Assembly: GCA_035689185.1 (NCBI GenBank)
Contig: DASSLY010000049.1
Coordinates: 1 to 38,122 of the forward strand
DNA from: DASSLY01 sp035689185
GTDB taxonomy: Bacteria > Actinomycetota > Actinomycetes > Actinomycetales > Dermatophilaceae
Reading direction: 5' to 3'
Length of the DNA: 38,122 bases
The first letter of the stretch is position 1; each line of letters begins with the position of its first letter. The notes under the pieces are model-generated. The model did not search any database, was not told the DNA's origin, and was given only the letters and a program-made list of their open reading frames with translations. Positions 14,781 through 23,003 of the stretch are shown here, one piece after another. The position numbers and the translations under genes were made by a program.

Positions 14781-15592
14781 TGCAGGGACCCTCACGCGCG
14801 GCGCTCGCGGCCGGGCAGGACACGCTCAACGGGGCCATGCAGGCCGGGGCCGAGCGGGAGCCGCTCGCCGAGGGGCTGTTCGCGGCGGCCGCTGCGCTGG
14901 ACTCCAGCGCCGCGCTCCGCCGGGCGCTCACCGATCCCTCGCGCGACCCGGCCGCCCGACGCTCCCTGGTCGGCCGGCTGTTCCGCGGCAAGGTGAGCGA
15001 GGCGGCGCAGTCGGTGCTGGAGGAATTGGCGACTGCTCGGTGGAGCCACGAGCGCGACCTCGGCGACGCGGCCGAGCAACTCGCGGTCGAGGCAGTCGCC
15101 GCCGCGGCCGAGGAACATCAGCGGCTGGACTCGGTGGAGGACGAGCTGTTCCGGTTCGGCCGGATCGTGGCCGGGTCGCCTGACCTGCGGGAGGCGCTGA
15201 CCGACCGGGGGCGCGACGCCGAGGACCGCGCCGCGCTGGCCGCACAGCTGCTGGCGGGCAAGGTCAGCCCGGAGACCGGCCGGCTGATCCGCCAGCTGGT
15301 CCGAGCGCCACGGGGCCGCCGCTTCGACCGCGCCCTGGACCGTTACCTGGACATCGCCGCCGCACGACGCCGCCAGCTGACCGCGATCGTGACCGCGGCG
15401 GTGCCGCTGGACGACCGGCAGCGGGACCGCCTGGCCGCGGCGCTGTCGTCGATGTACGACCGGCCGGTCCACGTGAACGTGATGCTGGACCCGGACGTGG
15501 TCGGCGGGATCCGGGTGCAGATCGGCGACGAGGTGGTGGACGGGACCGTCCTGAGCCGGCTGGACGACGCCCGCCGCCGGATGGCGGGCTAG
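14780..15592 (+). CDS. atpH: ATP synthase F1 subunit delta (long form)
   Basis: This 270-aa stator subunit joins the peripheral stalk to the top of F1; the E. coli protein is 177 aa. The extra length comes from an internal duplication. Residues 46-73 (LRRALTDPSRD...GKVS) and 136-163 (LREALTDRGRD...GKVS) are aligned at an offset of exactly 90, with 15 of 28 positions identical by hand count. The C-terminal domain (about 180-270) ends GGIRVQIGDEVVDGTVLSRL, the standard OSCP/delta signature. Long delta subunits are usual in actinobacteria. Confidence 0.94.
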   Translation: MQGPSRAALAAGQDTLNGAMQAGAEREPLAEGLFAAAAALDSSAALRRALTDPSRDPAARRSLVGRLFRGKVSEAAQSVLEELATARWSHERDLGDAAEQLAVEAVAAAAEEHQRLDSVEDELFRFGRIVAGSPDLREALTDRGRDAEDRAALAAQLLAGKVSPETGRLIRQLVRAPRGRRFDRALDRYLDIAAARRRQLTAIVTAAVPLDDRQRDRLAAALSSMYDRPVHVNVMLDPDVVGGIRVQIGDEVVDGTVLSRLDDARRRMAG

Positions 15593-15653
15593 CCGCGCAG
15601 GTGCGGGAGCGTCATACCGAGCAGTTGAGCAACGACGAGGAGATAGGAACCTG

Positions 15654-17294
15654 ATGACCGAGCTCACGATCCGTCCGGAGGAGATCCGGGACGCGCTGGA
15701 CTCGTTCGTCCAGTCCTACCAGCCGGGTGCGGCGCAGCGCGAGGAGGTGGGACTGGTCGCCGACGCCGGTGACGGCATCGCCCACGTGGAGGGGCTGCCG
15801 TCGGCGATGACCAACGAGCTGCTGCGCTTCGAGGACGGCACGCTCGGCCTGGCGCTGAACCTGGACGTGCACGAGATCGGAGTCGTCGTCCTGGGCGAGT
15901 TCTCCGGGATCGAGGAGGGCCAGGAGGTCAAGCGGACCGGCGAGGTGCTGTCGGTGCCCGTCGGCGACGCCTTCCTCGGCCGGGTCGTCAACCCGCTCGG
16001 CGAGCCGATCGACGGTCTGGGGGAGGTCAAGACCACGCAGCGTCGGGCGCTGGAGCTGCAGGCGCCCGGGGTCATGCTGCGAAAGTCGGTGCACGAGCCG
16101 CTGCAGACCGGCATCAAGGCGATCGACGCGATGATCCCCATCGGGCGGGGCCAGCGGCAGCTCATCATCGGCGACCGGCAGACCGGCAAGACGACGGTCG
16201 CCGTCGACACGATCATCAACCAGCGGCAGAACTGGGAGTCCGGGGATCCCGACCAGCAGGTGCGCTGCATCTACGTGGCGATCGGGCAGAAGGGCTCCAC
16301 CATCGCCGCCGTGCGCGGGACGCTGGAGGAGGCGGGCGCGCTGGAATACACCACCATCGTCTGCGCCCCGGCCTCGGACCCGGCCGGGTTCAAGTACCTC
16401 GCGCCGTACACCGGCTCGGCCATCGGCCAGCACTGGATGTACGACGGCAAGCACGTTCTCATCGTCTTCGACGACCTGTCCAAGCAGGCCGAGGCCTATC
16501 GCGCGGTGTCGCTGCTGCTGCGCCGCCCGCCAGGCCGCGAGGCCTACCCCGGCGACGTGTTCTACCTGCACAGCCGGCTGCTGGAGCGCTGCGCGAAGCT
16601 GTCCGACGAGCTGGGCCACGGCTCGATGACGGGTCTGCCGATCATCGAGACCAAGGCGGGCGACGTGTCGGCCTACATCCCCACCAACGTCATCTCGATC
16701 ACCGACGGCCAGATCTACCTGCAGGGAGACCTGTTCAACGCCAACGTCCGGCCCGCGATCGACGTGGGCGTCTCGGTGTCCAGGGTCGGCGGCGCCGCCC
16801 AGATCAAGGCGATGAAGGACGTCTCCGGCCGGCTCAAGCTGGACCTGGCCCAGTTCCGGGCGATGGAGGCGTTCGCCATGTTCGCCTCCGACCTCGACCC
16901 GGCCTCGCGGGCCCAGCTGGCCCGCGGCGCCCGCCTGGTGGAGCTGCTGAAGCAGCGGCAGGCCTCGCCGCTGCCGGTGGAGGAGGAGGTCGCCGTCGTG
17001 TGGACGGGCACCACCGGCCAGCTGGACAAGATCGCGGTGGAGGACGTGCGCCGGTTCGAGTCGGAGCTGCTGGAGTACCTGCGCAGCTCCAAGGCTGGCC
17101 TGCTGTCGGCGATCCGGGAGTCCAAGAGGCTGGAGCCGGAGACGGTGCAGGGCCTGGAGGAGGCGCTGCGCGACTTCCACCAGCGGTTCCAGCCCAGCGG
17201 CAAGGAGAAGATCCCGCTGGGCCACGAGCGCGACGTGGAGCCGATGGACGAGGGGGACATGTCCCAGGAGCAGATCGTCCGGCAGAAGCGCTGA
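15654..17294 (+). CDS. atpA: ATP synthase F1 subunit alpha
   Basis: This 546-aa subunit binds nucleotide at the non-catalytic sites. The Walker A motif GDRQTGKT is at 173-180 (K179). The beta-barrel start, LIVFDDLSKQAEAYR and the C-terminal bundle follow. The last ~35 residues after the core (GKEKIPLGHERD...QIVRQKR) form an actinobacterial C-terminal extension; in mycobacteria that extension suppresses ATP hydrolysis. ATG 15654 has GGAGATAGGAA upstream. The stop overlaps the atpG ATG (TGATG). Confidence 0.98.
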   Translation: MTELTIRPEEIRDALDSFVQSYQPGAAQREEVGLVADAGDGIAHVEGLPSAMTNELLRFEDGTLGLALNLDVHEIGVVVLGEFSGIEEGQEVKRTGEVLSVPVGDAFLGRVVNPLGEPIDGLGEVKTTQRRALELQAPGVMLRKSVHEPLQTGIKAIDAMIPIGRGQRQLIIGDRQTGKTTVAVDTIINQRQNWESGDPDQQVRCIYVAIGQKGSTIAAVRGTLEEAGALEYTTIVCAPASDPAGFKYLAPYTGSAIGQHWMYDGKHVLIVFDDLSKQAEAYRAVSLLLRRPPGREAYPGDVFYLHSRLLERCAKLSDELGHGSMTGLPIIETKAGDVSAYIPTNVISITDGQIYLQGDLFNANVRPAIDVGVSVSRVGGAAQIKAMKDVSGRLKLDLAQFRAMEAFAMFASDLDPASRAQLARGARLVELLKQRQASPLPVEEEVAVVWTGTTGQLDKIAVEDVRRFESELLEYLRSSKAGLLSAIRESKRLEPETVQGLEEALRDFHQRFQPSGKEKIPLGHERDVEPMDEGDMSQEQIVRQKR

Positions 17295-18196
17295 TGGGCG
17301 CCCAGCAACGGGTCTACCGCCAGCGCATCCGCTCGGTCCAGGCGACCAAGAAGATCACCCGCGCGATGGAGCTCATCGCGGCGTCCCGGGTGGTCAAGGC
17401 CCGTCAGCGGGTCCAGGAGTCGGGTCCCTACACCCACGCGCTGACCCGGGCGCTCTCGGCGCTGGCGACCTACTCCAACGAGGAGCACCCGCTCACCACC
17501 GAGAAGGAGCAGATCAAGCGGGCCGGCGTGCTCATCATCGCCGGCGACCGCGGGCTGTCCGGGGCGTACAACTCCTCGGTCATCAAGGAGAGCGAGCAGC
17601 TGGTCCACCGGCTGCGGGGCGAGGGCAAGGAGGTCGTCGCCTACCTGGTCGGCCAGCGGGCCGTGACGTTCTACAGGTTCCGCCATCGCGAGTACGCCGC
17701 GGAGTGGACCGGCTTCATGGACGCCCCGACCTACGCCCACGCCAAGGAGATCGGCGACCGGCTGCTGCAGGACTTTCTCGAGGACGTGGAGCAGGGCGGC
17801 CACGACGAGGTCCACATCGTGTACACCCGCTTCGTCAACATGGTGACCCAGGAGCCGCGCGTCCTGCGCCTGGTGCCGCTGGAGGTCGTCGAGGGCGAGA
17901 CGGCGCCGGACCCCCACGACGTGCTCCCGTTGTACACCTTCGAGCCGGGGGTCCAGGACGTCCTGGACGCGCTGCTGCCCAAGTACATCACCCACCGGGT
18001 CTACACCTGCCTGCTCGGGTCGGCCGCCTCGCAGATGGCGGCCCAGCAGCGGGCGATGAAGTCGGCCACGGACAACGCCGACGCGCTCATCAAGACCTAC
18101 ACAAGGCTGGCCAACCAGGCTCGCCAGGCCGAGATCACCCAGGAGATCAGCGAGATCGTGGGCGGGGCGTCCGCGCTCGCCGACGCGACGGCATGA
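17294..18196 (+). CDS. atpG: ATP synthase F1 subunit gamma
   Basis: This 300-aa central shaft subunit turns inside the alpha3beta3 head. Both shaft helices are visible: N-terminal RVYRQRIRSVQATKKITRAMELIAASRVVKA, described here by its ends at residues 6-36, and C-terminal MAAQQRAMKSATDNADALI. ITSDRGL-like LIIAGDRGLSGAYN starts the Rossmann part. The start at 17294 overlaps the atpA stop and matches the family N-terminus; a longer frame from 17000 is spurious. Confidence 0.97.
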   Translation: MGAQQRVYRQRIRSVQATKKITRAMELIAASRVVKARQRVQESGPYTHALTRALSALATYSNEEHPLTTEKEQIKRAGVLIIAGDRGLSGAYNSSVIKESEQLVHRLRGEGKEVVAYLVGQRAVTFYRFRHREYAAEWTGFMDAPTYAHAKEIGDRLLQDFLEDVEQGGHDEVHIVYTRFVNMVTQEPRVLRLVPLEVVEGETAPDPHDVLPLYTFEPGVQDVLDALLPKYITHRVYTCLLGSAASQMAAQQRAMKSATDNADALIKTYTRLANQARQAEITQEISEIVGGASALADATA

Positions 18197-18253
18197 CGGC
18201 CGGTATGCCGCCAGGCCGCACCATCCCGAGCAAGTAGGAAGAGGTAGGACCAG

Positions 18254-19702
<1,449 letters not shown>

Positions 19703-19716
19703 CCCGTATGCCGTGA

Positions 19717-19750
19717 AAGGCCGGTGCCGGCGGCGTGCGGCACCGGCCTT
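19717..19750 (+). terminator. Hairpin terminator or attenuator between atpD and atpC
   Basis: A perfect 13-bp stem (19717-19729, AAGGCCGGTGCCG, with 19738-19750) and an 8-nt loop begins 14 nt after the atpD stop. It has the form of the other terminators in the window. It would cut or lower read-through into atpC. Confidence 0.7.
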
Positions 19751-19800
19751 GTGGCGGGTCGCTGCTGGGGTTGGGACGGTTTGGCGGCGCGGAGGAGTTC

Positions 19801-19904
19801 GAACCGTATGATTTCGGACACCCGGGCAGAGGAAACGTGGCGAACCGTACGGTTTCGGGCAGCAAGGTGGGGGAAGGCAAAACGGAACCGTACGGATTCG
19901 GGCA
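19801..19904. repeat. Three 20-bp repeats, spaced 41-43 bp, upstream of atpC
   Basis: Near-identical 20-mers lie at 19801-19820, 19842-19861 and 19885-19904. The second copy reads GAACCGTACGGTTTCGGGCA. Each centres on a dyad; AACCGTACGGTT is a perfect 12-bp palindrome in the second copy and CCGTACGG a perfect 8-bp one in the third. Spacers are 21 and 23 nt and purine-rich. Spacing of about four helical turns suggests tandem operators, but a dispersed genome repeat is also possible. Confidence 0.75.
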
Positions 19905-19935
19905 GGGCAGCGTGCCCGTCGCCAGGACTGCCCGC

Positions 19936-19941
19936 TAGACT
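19936..19941 (+). promoter_or_regulatory. Candidate -10 element for atpC
   Basis: TAGACT lies 37 nt before the atpC GTG and just downstream of the three 20-bp repeats. The -35 region is poor. If real, it would give atpC a promoter of its own under control of the repeats. Confidence 0.35.
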
Positions 19942-19978
19942 GCCGGGCACCCCCGACCCCGTTCTCCTGGAGGAACCT

Positions 19979-20251
19979 GTGGCCCCTCTACACGTCGAGC
20001 TCGTCAGTGCGGACCGACGGGTGTGGGAGGGCGACGCAAGCTCGGTGACCGCACGCACGCTGGAGGGCGAGCTCGGCATCCTGCCTGGACACACCCCCCT
20101 GCTGGGCATCCTTGCCCGAGGTGAGGTGCGGATCACCGTCGCCGGGGGGACGCAGCAGACCGCCGAAGTCGACGCCGGCTTCCTGTCCGTCGACCACGAC
20201 CGTGTGACCATCGTTGCCGAGTCGGTCGACGCCTCGCACTTCAGCGCCTGA
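19979..20251 (+). CDS. atpC: ATP synthase F1 subunit epsilon (short form)
   Basis: This 90-aa subunit comprises only the N-terminal beta-sandwich that sits on the c-ring (VELVSADRRVWEGDA, then LGILPGHTPLLGIL and GFLSVDHDRVTIVAE). The C-terminal helical hairpin, which inhibits ATP hydrolysis in the ~138-aa E. coli subunit, is missing. From memory, short epsilons occur in other Micrococcales, so this is probably not a broken gene. GTG 19979 follows GGAGG at a 5-nt gap. The stop is 14 nt from the DUF2550 start. Confidence 0.93.
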   Translation: MAPLHVELVSADRRVWEGDASSVTARTLEGELGILPGHTPLLGILARGEVRITVAGGTQQTAEVDAGFLSVDHDRVTIVAESVDASHFSA

Positions 20252-20265
20252 CCGACCGGCCCGGC

Positions 20266-20706
20266 GTGCGCGACTTGCTCGCCACGGGTGAGCTTCTGCT
20301 GGTGATCCTGGTCCTGGGGCTGGTTACTGCCCTGGTCGCGATCTACGTCCGGCGGCGCACCATCTCCAAGGGACAGCCACTCATCGTCTGTGCCATGCGC
20401 AGGACCGAAAACCCTCGCTGGCGCTACGGCCTGGTCCGCACCGGCGCCACGTCGCTGCAGTGGTTCACCCTGTTCGGCCTGTCGCCTCGCCCGCGCTACA
20501 CCTGGGACCGGTCTCGGTTGAACATCGGCTCGCCGCTGCCCCTGGCGGCCGGGTCCGCGCCGGAGACGCTGGTGCCCAACGGTGTGATGGTCCGCTGCGC
20601 CTATGACGACTCCGCCTTCGACCTGGCGGTGTCCGCGGCGCCGTACACGGCGCTGCGATCGTGGCTAGAGGCGTCCCCCCCCGGCGGCCACATCGACGTC
20701 GAGTAG
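20266..20706 (+). CDS. DUF2550 membrane-anchored protein
   Basis: This 146-aa protein has a single N-terminal membrane helix (about 8-27, GELLLVILVLGLVTALVAIYV) followed by a basic stop-transfer RRR and a cytoplasmic domain of about 110 residues with conserved RYGLVR and WFTLFGLSPRPRYTWDR. It matches the DUF2550 family by position (Rv1312 in M. tuberculosis follows atpC) and form. No biochemical role is known. The start is GTG 20266 without a clear SD. Its TAG directly abuts the stop of the convergent pduO gene. Confidence 0.85.
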   Translation: MRDLLATGELLLVILVLGLVTALVAIYVRRRTISKGQPLIVCAMRRTENPRWRYGLVRTGATSLQWFTLFGLSPRPRYTWDRSRLNIGSPLPLAAGSAPETLVPNGVMVRCAYDDSAFDLAVSAAPYTALRSWLEASPPGGHIDVE

Positions 20707-21294
20707 TCAGCGACCGCCGCCCGGCCGCCACAGCACGTCCCCGCCGGCCTCGAGGTTGGCCACTCGGGCCAGGATGAAGAGCAAGTCCGAGAGCCGGTTC
20801 AGGTACTTCGCCGTCAACGGGTTCACCCCGCCGTCGGGCTGGTCGCCGTACTCCTCCACGGCTCGCCAGGCCGACCGCTCCGCCCGCCGCACCACCGTCC
20901 GGGCGACGTGCAGGTGCGCCGACCCGGGTGTGCCCCCCGGCAGGACGAACGACCGCAGCGTCGAGAGCCGTTCGTTGAACCGGTCGCAGTCGGCCTCCAG
21001 CTGGGCCACCCAGGGTGCCTGCACCCGCAGCGGCGGATGCTCTGGCTCGGCGGCAAGGGGGTTGCACAGGTCCGCGCCGACGTCGAACAGGTCGTTCTGC
21101 ACCCGGGTCAGCACCTGTGCCACGTCGTCGGCCAAGCCGCCGACAGCCAGCGCCACGCCGATCGCGCAGTTCGCCTCGTCGGAGTCGGCGAAGGCGGCGA
21201 TCCGCGGGTCGGTCTTGCGGGTCCGGCTGAAGTCGCCCAGATGGGTCGTCCCGTCGTCGCCGGTCCGGGTGTAGATGCGGGTCAGGTTCACCAT
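20707..21294 (-). CDS. pduO: Cob(I)alamin adenosyltransferase, PduO type
   Basis: This 195-aa enzyme transfers the adenosyl group of ATP to cob(I)alamin and makes coenzyme B12. Family residues: N-terminal TRTGDDGTTHLGD (ATP loop, 10-21), ADSDEANCAIG (37-46), VVRRAERSA with R137, E139 and R140, and LNRLSDLLFILAR (165-177). ATG 21294 gives the family start MVNLTRIYTRTGD. Its product is the cofactor of the mutase at the right end of the window and is loaded with the help of MeaB. No B12 riboswitch-like leader was recognised. Confidence 0.93.
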   Translation of the reverse strand: MVNLTRIYTRTGDDGTTHLGDFSRTRKTDPRIAAFADSDEANCAIGVALAVGGLADDVAQVLTRVQNDLFDVGADLCNPLAAEPEHPPLRVQAPWVAQLEADCDRFNERLSTLRSFVLPGGTPGSAHLHVARTVVRRAERSAWRAVEEYGDQPDGGVNPLTAKYLNRLSDLLFILARVANLEAGGDVLWRPGGGR

Positions 21295-21313
21295 GGGCGC
21301 GATGCTGTCAGAC

Positions 21314-21345
21314 CGAGACGACAGCGTGTCGGTGCGGTCGTCTCG
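21314..21345. promoter_or_regulatory. Inverted repeat between pduO and STAS gene
   Basis: CGAGACGAC (21314-21322) and its exact complement (21337-21345) flank 14 nt in the 169-nt divergent gap. It begins 20 nt upstream of the pduO ATG. It could be an operator or a leader hairpin for pduO. Confidence 0.4.
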
Positions 21346-21463
21346 CGCGCACCCAGTAGCGTGCCAGCACCAGGCAGGCCGAACCGAGGTCCCTTTTGGG
21401 CAACCCAGTCCGGCGCTCCGGCGTCTCATAGGGCGTAAGCCGACCACACAGAGGGAGGGCGAC

Positions 21464-21865
21464 GTGAGCGGCATCGACCCGGTCGTCGTCGGGGTAGCGC
21501 CGGTCCCCGCCGCGTCCGTCTGCGTGCAACACACCGACCGGGGCACGGAGCTGGTCGTCGCCGGCCGTCTCGACGTGCACACCGTTGCCGACGTTCGCCG
21601 GATGCTACACGAGGCCCTTGACGACCCGGCGCACGGCAGCGGCGACCTGCTGCTCCACCTCAGCGGGGCCGAGGTCTACGACGCGACCGGCCTGGGCGTC
21701 GTCGTGGGACTGCACCACCGGGCCCGTCGTCTGGGTCGCCGGGTGGTGCTGCTCGACGCCTCCCCGCGGCTGGAGCGACTGCTCCGCTCCACCCGGCTTC
21801 ATCGGGTCTTCCATCGCCCCAAGATGGTCTCGCAGGCGGTCGACCCGGCCCTGGAACCCGCCTAG
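21464..21865 (+). CDS. STAS-domain protein (anti-anti-sigma type)
   Basis: This 133-aa protein consists of one STAS domain (about 20-125), the fold of anti-sigma-factor antagonists such as SpoIIAA. The signature helix is VYDATGLGVVVGL. The residue at the position phosphorylated by anti-sigma kinases is T75 rather than the more usual Ser (DSSGLG in SpoIIAA). No kinase or sigma gene lies nearby, so partners are unknown. GTG 21464 is preceded by GAGGGAGGG. The stop overlaps that of the convergent aminotransferase in a shared CTAG. Confidence 0.85.
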   Translation: MSGIDPVVVGVAPVPAASVCVQHTDRGTELVVAGRLDVHTVADVRRMLHEALDDPAHGSGDLLLHLSGAEVYDATGLGVVVGLHHRARRLGRRVVLLDASPRLERLLRSTRLHRVFHRPKMVSQAVDPALEPA

Positions 21866-23001
21866 CCCTCCAACGCCGAAGCCAGCCCGGCCACGATGCG
21901 CTCCAGCCGCTCCGGCGAGGTCGCCAGGTTCACCCGCAGGTGCCCGGCGCCGCCAGGCCCGAAATGAGCCCCGTCGCTGGCGTGCACCCCCCCGCGTTGC
22001 ACCACGGTCCGCGCGGGGTTCTCCACGTCGTAGCCCCGGACGTCCAGCCAGGCCAGGTAGGTCGCCTCCAGCCAACGCATCCGGGTCCGGGGCAGCCGCT
22101 CCCGCACCAGCAGGCCGAACAGCGCCCGGTTCGAGTGCAGCCGGGCCAGCACCTCGTCCAGCCATGGGCCGCCGTGCTCGTACGCGGTCCGGTTGGCCAC
22201 CTGCCCCAGGTGAGTGGACCCGTGGTTGGCGATGTGGGGGAGCGCCCGCAACCGGCTCGCGTCGGTGGGGCTGGCGACCAGCTGGGCCGACTTCAGCCCC
22301 GGGATGTTCCACCCCTTGGCGGCGCTCACGACGGTGACCGCGTGTTCGGTGGTGCCGGCCAGCGCGGCATACGGCAGGTGCCGGGCGCCCGGGAGCACCA
22401 GTGGTCCATGCACCTCGTCGCTGACCACCCGGGCGCCGTGCCGGGCGACGACATCGCGCAGGCCCTCCAACTCGGCCCGGCCGAACACCCGTCCCCAGGG
22501 GTTGTGCGGCTGGCACAGCAGCACCGTCCGCGCACCGTCCGCCAGGGCCGCGTCAATCCTGTCCAGGTCCAGCTCGGCCCGCGCCGCGGACGGGTCGAGG
22601 TCCACGGTGACGAGGGTCCGGCCGGTGTGGGGGACCACGTCCAGGAACGGCGGGTACGCCGGGGTCGGCACGACCACCGGGCCGGGGTCGCACAGTGCCT
22701 GCAGCGCCAGCTCCACCCCGCCCATCGTGTCCGGCACCAGGACGACGTTCGCGGGGTCGACCGGCCAGCCCCACCGGTCCGTGGCGAACGCGGCGAGCGC
22801 CTCCGGCACTCCGCTGACCCGGTCCGGCGGTGGGTAGCCCACTGAGCCCCGCTCGACGGCCTGGTGCACTGCGGCGACGATCACGGGCGCCAGCGCGAAG
22901 TCCATCTCAGCCACTGACGTGGCCACCGTGCCGGCGGGGGCTCGCGACCACTTGGCCGCCGCCCGCGCCCGCAGCTGCTCGTCGGTGAGGTCGACCAGCA
23001 C
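21862..23001 (-). CDS. patB: PLP aminotransferase/C-S lyase, MalY/PatB family
   Basis: This is a 379-aa fold-type I PLP enzyme. Cystathionine beta-lyase-like members cleave C-S bonds of cystathionine and cysteine conjugates to pyruvate, ammonia and a thiol. Landmarks: AEMDF (31-35), NPWGRVF (167-173), SDEVHG (194-199; D195 to the pyridine N) and the Schiff-base lysine K229 in SAAKGWNIPGLK. The substrate Arg lies in GHLRVNLA near the C-terminus. GTG 23001 lies 2 nt after the stop of the GGT gene, so the two are co-transcribed. MalY-type regulation cannot be excluded. Confidence 0.85.
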   Translation of the reverse strand: MLVDLTDEQLRARAAAKWSRAPAGTVATSVAEMDFALAPVIVAAVHQAVERGSVGYPPPDRVSGVPEALAAFATDRWGWPVDPANVVLVPDTMGGVELALQALCDPGPVVVPTPAYPPFLDVVPHTGRTLVTVDLDPSAARAELDLDRIDAALADGARTVLLCQPHNPWGRVFGRAELEGLRDVVARHGARVVSDEVHGPLVLPGARHLPYAALAGTTEHAVTVVSAAKGWNIPGLKSAQLVASPTDASRLRALPHIANHGSTHLGQVANRTAYEHGGPWLDEVLARLHSNRALFGLLVRERLPRTRMRWLEATYLAWLDVRGYDVENPARTVVQRGGVHASDGAHFGPGGAGHLRVNLATSPERLERIVAGLASALEG

Positions 23002-23003
23002 GC

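Noticed and set aside
19801..19904. CRISPR-like array of three repeats and two spacers
   Set aside because: Repeats are 20 bp and imperfect, spacers 21-23 nt and similar to each other, and there are no cas genes. Tandem operators or a dispersed repeat fit better.
20252..20265. Missing C-terminal helices of AtpC in another frame
   Set aside because: Only 14 nt lie before the next gene, and the other frames show no epsilon-like helices, so a frameshift is unlikely.
21295..21463. Cobalamin riboswitch before pduO
   Set aside because: The gap is short, is shared with a divergent gene, and shows no B12-box-like segment; only a simple inverted repeat.
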